Assembly: GCF_012985465.1 (NCBI RefSeq) | Contig: NZ_JAAQWN010000011.1 | Coordinates: 114,524-178,523, forward strand | From: Pseudomonas sp. WS 5079 | GTDB taxonomy: Bacteria > Pseudomonadota > Gammaproteobacteria > Pseudomonadales > Pseudomonadaceae | Length of the DNA stretch: 64,000 nucleotides | Direction of reading: 5' to 3' | Notes under the pieces: generated by a model | The model's database searches: none | What the model was told of the DNA's origin: nothing | Seen by the model: the letters and a program-made list of their open reading frames with translations, nothing else | Program-made: the position numbers and the translations under genes | Shown: in pieces, positions 27,392 through 37,320 of the stretch | How positions within the stretch are numbered: position 1 is the first letter of the stretch | Layout of the letters: each line of letters begins with the position of its first letter

Positions 27392-28182
27392 GCCTGCTGG
27401 TCAAAAGCACCCCGCGCGGGCCAACCATGGTCGCGCTGCCAGAGGGGCGCCTGGAATATGTAGGGTTTGCCGCTTACCGCCTGAGCCTGGGGCAAACACT
27501 GCCGGTCAGCGCCAACGACGACGAGCTGTGCCTGGTGCTGCTCAGCGGCCGGGTGACCATCGAAGGCGAGGGCTTCAGCTGGCAGAACCTCGGGGATCGC
27601 CAGTCGGTGTTCGAGGATAAGTCGCCGTTCGCAGCTTATCTGCCGCCCAGCACGCGGGCCCAGGTGACAGCCCTGAGCGATGTGCAGATCGCCGTCTGCG
27701 CCGCGCCCGGCGCCCTTGCCGCCGGTCTCGCGCCCCGGCTGATCCGCCCCGAGCAGTGCCGGCGCAGTGTGCGCGGCAAGGGCGCCAACACCCGCTACGT
27801 CTGCGACATCCTGCCCGACAGCGAGCCGGCCCATTCGCTGCTGGTGGTGGAGGTGCGTACGCCGTCCGGGCACTCATCGAGCTACCCGCCGCACAAGCAC
27901 GATACCGATGATCTGCCGCACCAGAGCTTTCTTGAAGAGACCTATTACCACCAGATCAACCCCTCCCAGGGCTTTGTGTTCCAGCGGGTGTACACCGACG
28001 ACCGCAGCATCGACCAGGCCATGGCCGTGGAAAACCACGACCTGGTGGTGGTGCCCAAGGGTTATCACCCGGTCAGCGTGCCCTATGGCTACGAATCGTA
28101 TTACCTGAACGTGATGGCCGGCCCCAAGCGCGCCTGGCACTTTCACAATGACCCGCAGCACAGTTGGTTGCTGGATCTTTAA
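27388..28182 (+). CDS. iolB: 5-deoxy-glucuronate isomerase
   Basis: The product is 264 aa, the family length. It is a two-lobed cupin: SSYPPHKHDTDD with metal-binding histidines in the second lobe, then FLEETYYHQ and the closing WHFHNDP. IolB converts 5-deoxy-glucuronate to 2-deoxy-5-keto-gluconate, the substrate of IolC. It overlaps the iolE stop by four bases and is followed by iolD after 25 bases, so it is in the middle of the operon. Confidence 0.94.
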   Translation: MSLLVKSTPRGPTMVALPEGRLEYVGFAAYRLSLGQTLPVSANDDELCLVLLSGRVTIEGEGFSWQNLGDRQSVFEDKSPFAAYLPPSTRAQVTALSDVQIAVCAAPGALAAGLAPRLIRPEQCRRSVRGKGANTRYVCDILPDSEPAHSLLVVEVRTPSGHSSSYPPHKHDTDDLPHQSFLEETYYHQINPSQGFVFQRVYTDDRSIDQAMAVENHDLVVVPKGYHPVSVPYGYESYYLNVMAGPKRAWHFHNDPQHSWLLDL

Positions 28183-28207
28183 CCCGTAGGCGCCGAGGGG
28201 GCCAAAC

Positions 28208-30139
28208 ATGAGCACAACCCGATTGACCATGGCCCAGGCCCTGGTGAAGTTCCTGGATAACCAGTACATCGAAGTCGATGGCGTGCAGAGCAAGTTTGTC
28301 GCCGGCGTGTTCACCATCTTTGGCCACGGCAATGTGCTGGGCCTGGGCCAGGCCCTGGAGCAAGACAGTGGCGAGCTCGTGGTGCATCAGGGCCGCAACG
28401 AGCAGGGCATGGCCCATGCCGCGATTGGGTTTGCCAAGCAGCACCTGCGGCGCAAGGTCTACGCCTGCAGCGCTTCGGTCGGCCCCGGCGCGGCGAATAT
28501 GCTGACCGCCGCGGCAACCGCCACCGCCAACCGCATCCCGCTGTTGCTGCTGCCCGGCGATGTGTATGCCTGTCGCCAGCCCGACCCGGTGTTGCAGCAG
28601 ATCGAGCAATTCCATGACCTGAGCATCAGCACCAACGATGCGTTTCGCGCCGTGAGCAAATACTGGGATCGCATCAACCGCCCTGAACAGTTGATGAGTG
28701 CGGCGATCCACGCCATGCGCGTACTGACCGACCCGGCCGAAACCGGCGCCGTGACCCTGGCCTTGCCCCAGGACGTGCAGGCCGAGGCCTGGGATTACCC
28801 CGATTACTTCCTGCAAAAACGCGTGCACCGCCTGGACCGACGCCCGGCCACCGAAGCGATGCTGCGCGACGCTGCCGCGCTGCTCAAGTCCAAGCGCAAA
28901 CCGCTGATTATCTGCGGGGGCGGGGTCAAGTACTCCGGCGCGAATGCCGCGCTGCAGGCGTTTGCCGAGCGCTTTCAGATCCCCTTTGCCGAGACCCAGG
29001 CCGGCAAGAGCGCCATCGTCTCCAGCCACCCGCTGAATGTCGGCGGCATCGGTGAAACCGGCTGCCTGGCCGCCAACCTGCTGGCCCGGGACGCCGACCT
29101 GATCATCGGCATCGGCACGCGCTACAGCGACTTCACCACCTCGTCGAAATCGCTGTTCCAACATCCCGAGGTGCAGTTTCTCAACCTCAATATCAGCCCT
29201 GGCGATGTGCTGAAGCTCGACGGTGTCCAGGTGCTGGCAGATGCCAAGGTCGGGCTGCTGGCATTGGCCGACGCGCTGGGCGATTACGCCACGCAATGGG
29301 GCGAGCAGCCCCGCCAGGCCCGTGCACAGGGGGATGCCGAAGTGGACCGGGTCTATCAGGCGCGCTACACCGACGCCGACTTCAGCCCCGAGATCAACGA
29401 CCACATGGATGCGGCGGTGCTACGCGAATTCATCGAGCTGACCGGCTCCTGCCTGACCCAGAGCCAGGTACTGGGTGTGCTTAACGCGACCCTGGCCGAC
29501 GACGCGGTGATTGTGGCCGCCGCCGGCAGCCTGCCGGGGGATTTGCAGCGCAGTTGGCGCAGCAAGGGGGTCAACACCTACCACGTCGAGTACGGTTATT
29601 CGTGCATGGGCTACGAGATCAACGCAGCCCTGGGGGTGAAGCTGGCCGAGCCTGCGCGCGAGGTCTACGCCCTGGTGGGCGATGGCTCCTACATGATGCT
29701 GCATTCGGAGCTGGCTACCTCGATCCAGGAGCGGCGCAAGATCAACGTGCTGCTGCTGGACAACATGGCCTTCGGTTGCATCAACAACCTGCAGATGGGC
29801 AATGGCATGGACAGCTTCGGCACCGAGTTCCGCTTCCGCAACCCCGATAGCGGCAAGCTCGATGGCGGCCTGGTGCCGGTGGATTTCGCCATGAGCGCGG
29901 CGGCCTATGGTTGCAAGACCTACAAGGTCACGACGGTTGCGCAGCTGCACGCCGCGCTGGCCGATGCACGCGCGCAGAGCGTGTCGACGCTGATCGATAT
30001 CAAGGTGCTGCCCAAGACCATGATCCACGGCTACCTGTCGTGGTGGCGGGTTGGCGTGGCGCAGGTGTCCACCAGCGAACGCACCAATGCCTGCGCCAGA
30101 CAACTCAATGAACGCCTGGCCAAGGCCCGGCAGTACTGA
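28208..30139 (+). CDS. iolD: Trihydroxycyclohexane-1,2-dione hydrolase (ThDP-dependent)
   Basis: The product is 643 aa with the three-domain thiamine-diphosphate fold. The catalytic glutamate region is GRNEQGMAHAA near residue 65, and the ThDP/Mg motif runs from GDGSYMM to NNLQ around residues 495-525. IolD opens the ring of the dione to 5-deoxy-glucuronate. GAGGGG lies just upstream of the ATG. Gene order iolC-E-B-D-G covers the chain from inositol to 2-deoxy-5-keto-gluconate phosphate; the last aldehyde-dehydrogenase step (IolA/MmsA) is not in the window. Confidence 0.95.
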   Translation: MSTTRLTMAQALVKFLDNQYIEVDGVQSKFVAGVFTIFGHGNVLGLGQALEQDSGELVVHQGRNEQGMAHAAIGFAKQHLRRKVYACSASVGPGAANMLTAAATATANRIPLLLLPGDVYACRQPDPVLQQIEQFHDLSISTNDAFRAVSKYWDRINRPEQLMSAAIHAMRVLTDPAETGAVTLALPQDVQAEAWDYPDYFLQKRVHRLDRRPATEAMLRDAAALLKSKRKPLIICGGGVKYSGANAALQAFAERFQIPFAETQAGKSAIVSSHPLNVGGIGETGCLAANLLARDADLIIGIGTRYSDFTTSSKSLFQHPEVQFLNLNISPGDVLKLDGVQVLADAKVGLLALADALGDYATQWGEQPRQARAQGDAEVDRVYQARYTDADFSPEINDHMDAAVLREFIELTGSCLTQSQVLGVLNATLADDAVIVAAAGSLPGDLQRSWRSKGVNTYHVEYGYSCMGYEINAALGVKLAEPAREVYALVGDGSYMMLHSELATSIQERRKINVLLLDNMAFGCINNLQMGNGMDSFGTEFRFRNPDSGKLDGGLVPVDFAMSAAAYGCKTYKVTTVAQLHAALADARAQSVSTLIDIKVLPKTMIHGYLSWWRVGVAQVSTSERTNACARQLNERLAKARQY

Positions 30140-30158
30140 CCATAAGAGGAGCGTTGCC

Positions 30159-31169
30159 ATGTCTTTGAAGCTGGGTGTGATCGGTACGGGCGCCATCGGC
30201 CGGGACCATATCCGCCGGTGCAGCCAGACCTTGCTCAACAGCCAGGTGGTGGCGGTCACCGATATCAACCTTGAGCAGGCGGCCCAGGTGGTGGCTGACC
30301 TGCAACTGAACGCCGAGGTGTACGCCGACGGTCATGCGCTGATCCATTCGGCGCAGGTCGAGGCGGTGCTGGTCACCTCCTGGGGCCCCAGCCATGAGGA
30401 ATTTGTGCTGGCGGCTATCGCAGCTGGCAAACCGGTGTTCTGTGAAAAACCCCTGGCTGTCACGGCCCAAGGCTGTCGCAAGATCGTCGAGGCGGAAGTG
30501 GCCCACGGCAAGCGCCTGGTTCAGGTCGGTTTCATGCGCCCGTATGACCAGGGCTACCAGGCGCTCAAGGCGGTGATCGACAGCGGCCAGATCGGCGAGC
30601 CGTTGATGCTGCACTGCGCCCACCGCAACCCGACGGTGGGGGAAAACTACAACACCGGCATGGCCATCACCGACACTTTGATCCACGAGCTGGACGTGCT
30701 GCGCTGGCTGCTGGCCGATGACTATGTGTCAGTGCAGGTGGTGTTCCCGCGTAAAACCAGCAAGGCCCTGAGCCATTTGCGCGACCCGCAGATCGTGCTG
30801 CTGGAAACCGCCAGGGGTACGCGGATCGATGTGGAAGTGTTTGTGAACTGCCAGTACGGCTACGACATCCAGTGTGAAGTGGTGGGGGAGACGGGCATTG
30901 CCAAATTGCCAGAACCGTCCCAGGTGCAACTGCGCAGCGGCGCCAAGCTATCGAATGCAATTCTGATGGATTGGAAAGACCGTTTTATTGGCGCTTATGA
31001 CGTGGAGTTGCAGGCCTTTATCGATGGCGTGCGCGCCGGTCAGGTGGGGGGACCTTCGGCCTGGGATGGTTTTGCGGCGGCGGTGGCGGCGGATGCGTGT
31101 ATCGAGGCCCAGGGCAGTGGGCAGATCGTTGCGGTCAGCTTGCCGCAGCGCCCGGCATTCTACGGCTAG
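30159..31169 (+). CDS. iolG: Inositol 2-dehydrogenase
   Basis: The product is 336 aa of the Gfo/Idh/MocA family. The Rossmann motif GVIGTGAIGRDHI opens the protein, EKPLA near residue 97 is the family lysine-proline motif, and TLIHELD near residue 178 supplies the catalytic Asp/His region. It oxidises myo-inositol to 2-keto-myo-inositol with NAD. AGAGGAG lies ten bases before the ATG at 30159. It is the last gene of the catabolic run; a REP doublet follows. Confidence 0.93.
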   Translation: MSLKLGVIGTGAIGRDHIRRCSQTLLNSQVVAVTDINLEQAAQVVADLQLNAEVYADGHALIHSAQVEAVLVTSWGPSHEEFVLAAIAAGKPVFCEKPLAVTAQGCRKIVEAEVAHGKRLVQVGFMRPYDQGYQALKAVIDSGQIGEPLMLHCAHRNPTVGENYNTGMAITDTLIHELDVLRWLLADDYVSVQVVFPRKTSKALSHLRDPQIVLLETARGTRIDVEVFVNCQYGYDIQCEVVGETGIAKLPEPSQVQLRSGAKLSNAILMDWKDRFIGAYDVELQAFIDGVRAGQVGGPSAWDGFAAAVAADACIEAQGSGQIVAVSLPQRPAFYG

Positions 31170-31179
31170 CGCGGTCAAT

Positions 31180-31266
31180 GTAGGAGCTGGCTTGCCTGCG
31201 ATGGCGGTGGTTCAGGTTAGAAATACTTGACTGATCTACCGCTATCGCAGGCAAGCCAGCTCCTAC
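31180..31266. repeat. REP doublet (GTAGGAGCTGGC type)
   Basis: GTAGGAGCTGGCTTGCCTGC faces its complement across a spacer holding TCAGGTTAGAAATACTTGAC. The same spacer, inverted, lies in the differently armed doublet at 41877-41963. Confidence 0.9.
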
Positions 31267-31305
31267 ATTTTGATTGGGTTTGCAGATCACGAGAGGAGTT
31301 GGTTC

Positions 31306-32352
31306 ATGCGAATCGGACTGGTTGGATACGGCCACGGTGGCCGTTTTTTTCATGCCCCGCTGATCGCCACTTTGCCCGGGGCAATCTTCGTTGGCGTGGT
31401 GACCCGCGCCCCCGAGCGCCGCCAGCAACTGGCGACGGAGCATCCCGGGGTGCCGGCATTCGACAGCATCGCGCAGATCGTCGAAGCCGGGGTGGAGGTG
31501 CTGGTGATCTCCACCACCCTCAAGGGCCGCCCGGCCCTGGTGCTGGAGGCCATTGAATATGGTGTGGCGGTGGTCAGCGACAAACCCTTCGCCGCCAATG
31601 CCGAGCAGGCGCGGGCGCTGATTAGCGCCGCCGAACGTGAAGGGGTAAAACTCAGCGTCTACCAGAACCGGCGCTGGGATTCGGACTACCTGACCCTGCG
31701 CAAGCTGATCGAGGCTGGCGCCCTGGGTACTATCACCCGCTTTGAATCCAGGGTAGAGCGCTACAGCCCGCAAGCGGTGGGCAACGCCAGCGGCGGCGGG
31801 TTCCTGCGGGATCTGGGCAGCCATCTGGTGGACCAGGCCTTGCAGCTGTTCGGTCCGGTAGAGCTGGTGTATGCGCAATTGCAGTACAGCGCCGAGCATC
31901 CCACGGTCGATCATGGCTTCTTTGTCTGCCTGACCCACGCCAACGGGGTGATTTCCCACCTGTGGGGCAGCGCCCTGCAAAACAGCCAGGCCCCGCGTTT
32001 TCGAGTGAACGGCACGGCGGGCTGCTACACCGTCGAAGGCCTGGATGGCCAGGAACAGGCGCTGCTGGCCGGCAAGAATCCGAAGACCGAAGGTGAACAC
32101 TGGGGCGCCGAAGATCATCGCCGCTGGGGCTGGTTCGAACAAGGCGCGGAACGCGAGCGGATCCCTTCGCAAAAGGGCGCCTGGAACCAGTTCTATCGCC
32201 AATTGCAAAGCGCAGTCCAGGGCCAGGGCGAACTGCCGGTGCAGGCCAGGGATGCCTGGGAAGCCACCTGCGTGCTGGATGCCGCCAGGCTCAGCGCCGA
32301 GCGCCGGCAAGTGGTGGAGATGGCCACGCTGGAAGGGGTAGAGTGGAAATAG
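31306..32352 (+). CDS. Gfo/Idh/MocA oxidoreductase, IolW/YvaA-like (probable scyllo-inositol dehydrogenase)
   Basis: The product is 348 aa. The Rossmann motif GLVGYGHGGRFFHAPL, SDKPFA at the EKP position, LSVYQNRRWDSDYLT and the LRDLGSHLVDQAL motif resemble Bacillus IolW and YvaA. IolW reduces scyllo-inosose with NADPH to scyllo-inositol. GAGAGGAG lies upstream of the ATG at 31306. It follows iolG on the same strand after a REP and precedes the inositol-type transporter, which supports a role with inositol isomers. A general sugar dehydrogenase role remains possible. Confidence 0.85.
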   Translation: MRIGLVGYGHGGRFFHAPLIATLPGAIFVGVVTRAPERRQQLATEHPGVPAFDSIAQIVEAGVEVLVISTTLKGRPALVLEAIEYGVAVVSDKPFAANAEQARALISAAEREGVKLSVYQNRRWDSDYLTLRKLIEAGALGTITRFESRVERYSPQAVGNASGGGFLRDLGSHLVDQALQLFGPVELVYAQLQYSAEHPTVDHGFFVCLTHANGVISHLWGSALQNSQAPRFRVNGTAGCYTVEGLDGQEQALLAGKNPKTEGEHWGAEDHRRWGWFEQGAERERIPSQKGAWNQFYRQLQSAVQGQGELPVQARDAWEATCVLDAARLSAERRQVVEMATLEGVEWK

Positions 32353-32719
32353 AATAAAATTCTAAAATGAGTTGATATGGAAATTATTTTCCAATAAAGT
32401 CATTTCCAGGTTGCTGAAAGTCTGTCCCGGCCTTCCTTTATAAAGGACGCGGTGGGCTCAACAAAAACAAGATAAAAAAACAACCAGGTACCGTCAGATG
32501 AAAATCTTCAACGCTGTACTGCGAGTGTTACGTACTGCCTTCCCACCCCGCGCACGGCCCTTCTATTTCTCTTTTCTCAATGTCCTTTGCATCGAAAGCA
32601 AGGGCGCCCTGGTGTGCTGCATTCCGGGGGCGCCCGTGGTACGGCTGCCTGCTGCCAACTCATCGCTCTGATAAACGCTACGTCCAGAAAACCAACAAGA
32701 AAGTGGAGACAGACCGTTC
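32353..32719. other. Intergenic region before the inositol-type ABC operon
   Basis: This 367-base stretch opens with an AT-rich part holding AGAAT-AAA-ATTCT (32351-32363) and operator 2 (32378-32393). The rest is ordinary sequence. A 57-codon frame at 32498-32671 is not convincing. Confidence 0.7.
32378..32393. promoter_or_regulatory. Candidate IolR operator 2 (transport operon)
   Basis: TGGAAATTATTTTCCA has the same TGGAA/TTCCA arms and six-base centre as the site before iolC. ATAGAATAAA lies 18 bases upstream, as it lies 12 bases downstream of operator 1. This ties the transporter to the same regulator. Confidence 0.7.
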
Positions 32720-33655
32720 ATGAAGACCCAGATCCGTTTCGCCTCGCTGGCCTTGTCGATGCTGCTTGCCAGCGGCGTGGCCGCGGCCGCCGATATCAAG
32801 ATTGGCGTCAGCATGTCGCAGTTCGACGACACCTTCCTCACCTACCTGCGTGAGGATATGGACAAGCAAGCCAAGTCCTACCCCAAGGGCGACGGCGTGC
32901 AACTGCAGTTCGAAGATGCCCGCGCCGACGTGGTCAAGCAACTGAGCCAGGTCGAGAACTTTATCAGCCAGAAAGTCGATGCCATGGTGGTCAACCCGGT
33001 GGACACCGCCTCCACCGCACGCATTACCAAGGCCGCGGTGGCAGCCGGTATCCCGCTGGTCTACGTCAACCGCCGCCCGGATCAGACCGACCTGCCCAAA
33101 GGGGTGGTGACGGTGACGTCCAATGACGTCGAGGCCGGCAAACTGCAAATGCAGTACCTGGCCGAGAAACTGGGCGGCAAAGGCAAAATCGTGATTCTGC
33201 TGGGTGACCTGGCCAACAACTCGACGACCAATCGCACCAAGGGCGTCAAGGAGGTCCTCGGCAAATACCCGGACATCAAGATTGAACAGGAGCAGACCGG
33301 GATCTGGCTGCGGGACAAGGGCATGACCCTGGTGAACGATTGGCTGACCCAGGGCCGCGAGTTCAATGCGGTCGTGGCCAACAATGACGAAATGGCGATT
33401 GGCGCGGCCATGGCCTTGAAAACCGCGGGCGTCAAACCGGGCAGCGTGTTGATTGGCGGCGTCGATGGCACGCCCGACGGCTTGAATGCGATTACCAAGG
33501 GCGAGATGGCGCTCTCGGTGTTCCAGGATGCCAAGGGGCAGGCGGTCGGTTCGGTGGAGGCGGCGGTGAAAATGGCCAGGGGCGAGGCGGTCGAGCAAAA
33601 CGTCGTGGTGCCGTTCCAGTTGATCACCCCGGACAATGTCGCGTCGTTCAAGTAG
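32720..33655 (+). CDS. Periplasmic inositol/sugar-binding protein of an ABC importer
   Basis: The product is 311 aa. A Sec signal peptide ends near GVAAAA (residue ~24). The mature protein is a type I (ribose-type) sugar-binding fold, Peripla_BP_4, with DIKIGVSMSQFDDTF at the start and GGVDGTPDGL near residue 255. It resembles the Caulobacter inositol-binding protein IbpA in layout and context. It starts a three-gene ABC operon downstream of operator 2. AAGTGGAG lies upstream of the ATG. Confidence 0.9.
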   Translation: MKTQIRFASLALSMLLASGVAAAADIKIGVSMSQFDDTFLTYLREDMDKQAKSYPKGDGVQLQFEDARADVVKQLSQVENFISQKVDAMVVNPVDTASTARITKAAVAAGIPLVYVNRRPDQTDLPKGVVTVTSNDVEAGKLQMQYLAEKLGGKGKIVILLGDLANNSTTNRTKGVKEVLGKYPDIKIEQEQTGIWLRDKGMTLVNDWLTQGREFNAVVANNDEMAIGAAMALKTAGVKPGSVLIGGVDGTPDGLNAITKGEMALSVFQDAKGQAVGSVEAAVKMARGEAVEQNVVVPFQLITPDNVASFK

Positions 33656-33717
33656 CGTTCAATAACAACAATAAGCCCGCAGGGCGGTCGCAATCGCCCT
33701 GCCGATGGAGCCCCGAT

Positions 33718-35256
<1,539 letters not shown>

Positions 35257-35278
35257 CGAATAAAAAAGGTGACGGGTA

Positions 35279-36316
35279 ATGAACGCAATACTGGAAAGCA
35301 AACCCGAGGAAAAAAAGCCCGCTGCGGCACCGGTCAAGAGCCGGCGGCGGTTTCCTACCGAGCTGAGCATTTTCCTGGTGCTGATCGGTATCGGCCTGGT
35401 GTTCGAAGTGTTTGGCTGGATCGTGCGTGACCAGAGCTTTTTGATGAACTCCCAGCGCCTGGTGCTGATGATCCTGCAGGTGTCGATCATCGGCTTGCTG
35501 GCGATTGGCGTGACCCAGGTGATCATTACCACGGGGATCGACCTGTCGTCGGGCTCGGTGCTGGCGTTGTCGGCAATGATTGCCGCGAGCCTGGCGCAAA
35601 CCTCGGACTTTTCCCGCGCGGTGTTTCCATCGCTGACGGACTTGCCGGTGTGGATCCCGGTGGTGGCCGGCCTGGGCGTGGGCCTGCTGGCGGGGGCGAT
35701 CAACGGCAGCATCATCGCCATTACCGGCATCCCGCCGTTTATTGCGACCCTCGGCATGATGGTCTCGGCCCGTGGCCTGGCGCGTTATTACACCGAAGGC
35801 CAGCCGGTGAGCATGCTCTCGGATTCCTACACGGCCATCGGCCATGGCGCGATGCCGGTGATCATCTTTCTGGTGGTGGCGGTGATCTTCCACATTGCCC
35901 TGCGCTACACCAAGTACGGCAAGTACACCTACGCCATCGGCGGCAATATGCAGGCGGCGCGCACTTCGGGGATCAACGTCAAGCGGCACCTGATCATCGT
36001 CTACAGCATTGCCGGGCTGCTGGCCGGGTTGGCGGGTGTGGTTGCCTCGGCTCGGGCGGCTACCGGGCAGGCGGGGATGGGCATGTCTTATGAGCTGGAC
36101 GCGATTGCCGCTGCGGTGATCGGCGGCACCAGCCTGGCGGGCGGGGTAGGGCGCATCACCGGCACGGTGATTGGCGCGCTGATCCTCGGGGTGATGGCCA
36201 GCGGGTTTACCTTCGTGGGGGTGGATGCGTACATCCAGGACATCATCAAGGGCCTGATCATCGTGGTGGCGGTGGTGATCGACCAGTATCGCAATAAGCG
36301 CAAGCTTAAGCGCTGA
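35279..36316 (+). CDS. Sugar ABC transporter permease (RbsC/IatP-like)
   Basis: The product is 345 aa with about 8-10 transmembrane segments after a charged N-terminus (EEKKPAAAPVKSRRR). The GIDLSSGSVLAL and GGTSLAGGVGRITGT segments are those of the ribose/inositol permease family. The gene follows the ATPase by 22 bases and closes the operon; a REP doublet follows. It likely imports inositol, given the operator shared with iol genes. Confidence 0.93.
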   Translation: MNAILESKPEEKKPAAAPVKSRRRFPTELSIFLVLIGIGLVFEVFGWIVRDQSFLMNSQRLVLMILQVSIIGLLAIGVTQVIITTGIDLSSGSVLALSAMIAASLAQTSDFSRAVFPSLTDLPVWIPVVAGLGVGLLAGAINGSIIAITGIPPFIATLGMMVSARGLARYYTEGQPVSMLSDSYTAIGHGAMPVIIFLVVAVIFHIALRYTKYGKYTYAIGGNMQAARTSGINVKRHLIIVYSIAGLLAGLAGVVASARAATGQAGMGMSYELDAIAAAVIGGTSLAGGVGRITGTVIGALILGVMASGFTFVGVDAYIQDIIKGLIIVVAVVIDQYRNKRKLKR

Positions 36317-36350
36317 GCGAGAGTTGAATCAAAAAGTGGGGCTTGTTTGG

Positions 36351-36437
36351 GTGGGAGCGGGCTTGCCCGCGATAGCGATGGGTCAGTCAAATATCTATCA
36401 ACTGACCCACCGCTATCGCGGGCAAGCCCGCTCCTAC
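36351..36437. repeat. REP doublet (mixed GTGGGAG / CTCCTAC arms)
   Basis: GTGGGAGCGGGCTTGCCCGC on the left faces GCGGGCAAGCCCGCTCCTAC on the right. The spacer contains GGTCAGTCAAATATC and GACCCACC. The two arms belong to the two subclasses found in this window. Confidence 0.9.
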
Positions 36438-36608
36438 ATTTGTGCACCGCCAACCGTTTGTCTTCTATATAGCTCCACAACACTGAATTTCTTGCTATAA
36501 ACGCACTCCGATAACCACCTGCCGAGCCCGTCCTGGTGCCTTTTGGGGGAATGTCGGACAAATTGCCTGTCATTTCAGTTGCTGCGCCCTCAAGTCAGCC
36601 GTAGACTG

Positions 36609-36637
36609 CCGCCCCTCGTAAATTGAGTGCCGGGTGG
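36609..36637 (+). other. Possible structured 5' leader of the DksA paralogue
   Basis: CCGCCC pairs with GGGTGG around an inner CTC-GTAAATT-GAG hairpin, about 100 bases before the ATG. No T-run follows. It could be an RNA control element or a chance fold. Confidence 0.35.
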
Positions 36638-36732
36638 CGCTTGGAATGGACGGCGTCTTTCCCCGACCTGCAGAGGTTGGCCGGAACGCTCCCTTATTCG
36701 CCTTAATGCACGTATTTTTTATAGAGAAATCA

Positions 36733-37137
36733 ATGACAAAGGAAAAGTTGCTGGCCATGCCGGCGGATGACTACATGAATGCCGAGCAGCACGCTTTTTT
36801 CGAGCAGTTGTTGCAAGACATGAAAGTCGAGCACCACGAGCGCATTGAGCAGAACCGCATCGCCATTGAAAGCCTGGACACCCCGGCTGACCCTGCTGAC
36901 GCTGCTTCGGTAGAAGAAGAGCGCACCTGGCTGGTCAACGCCATCGACCGCGACCAGCGCATGCTGCCGCAACTTGAACAGGCCCTGGGCCGTATCAAGG
37001 AAGATTCCTTTGGCTGGTGTGATGACAGCGGCGAGCCTATCGGCCTCAAGCGCCTGCTGATCAGCCCGACCACCAAGTACTGCATCGAAGCGCAAGAGCG
37101 CCACGAGCAAATCGACAAGCATCAGCGCCAAGCCTGA
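36733..37137 (+). CDS. TraR/DksA-family RNA polymerase-binding protein with an incomplete zinc finger
   Basis: The product is 134 aa. The first ~75 residues form the acidic coiled-coil hairpin of DksA (PADPADAASVEEERTW at the tip region). The C-terminal domain has only two of the four zinc cysteines: GWCDDSGEP instead of C-x2-C and TKYCIEAQ instead of the second C-x2-C. That matches zinc-independent DksA2-type proteins, known in P. aeruginosa to substitute for DksA under zinc shortage. DksA proteins bind the RNA polymerase secondary channel and act with ppGpp. No clear Zur box is visible. The ATG at 36733 opens the domain. Confidence 0.85.
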   Translation: MTKEKLLAMPADDYMNAEQHAFFEQLLQDMKVEHHERIEQNRIAIESLDTPADPADAASVEEERTWLVNAIDRDQRMLPQLEQALGRIKEDSFGWCDDSGEPIGLKRLLISPTTKYCIEAQERHEQIDKHQRQA

Positions 37138-37150
37138 TCTGTTTGATTGT

Positions 37151-37214
37151 GTAGGGAGCTGGCTTGGCGAAGGCGGTCGATCAACACCGCTATCGCCAGC
37201 AAGCTGGCTCCTGC
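37151..37214. repeat. Degenerate REP doublet
   Basis: GTAGGGAGCTGGCTTGGCGA faces GCCAGCAAGCTGGCTCCTGC with a short spacer. The arms carry several changes from the intact elements, so this is an older, decayed copy. Confidence 0.75.
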
Positions 37215-37320
37215 AGTGATCCTGCGCGTGTCATCCCCCCGTCTATTGATCTGCTGCAAGCCCTAACACCAAAGGCCCATAGATAATGGCCAATTAGTGG
37301 CGTTTAATGCAGAGACAATA

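Larger units (their letters stand above)
36317..36732. other. Intergenic region with REP and structured leader of the DksA paralogue
   Basis: This 416-base stretch has a REP doublet at 36351-36437, then unique sequence. The last ~130 bases may be a 5' leader with a stem at 36609-36637 and a second small stem GAC-GGC-GTC around 36649-36657. No gene is apparent. Confidence 0.65.

Noticed and set aside
32498..32671. 57-codon frame between the IolW-like gene and the ABC operon
   Set aside because: Weak start signal, no recognisable pattern, and it lies in the leader region behind an operator. A leader peptide is possible but unsupported.
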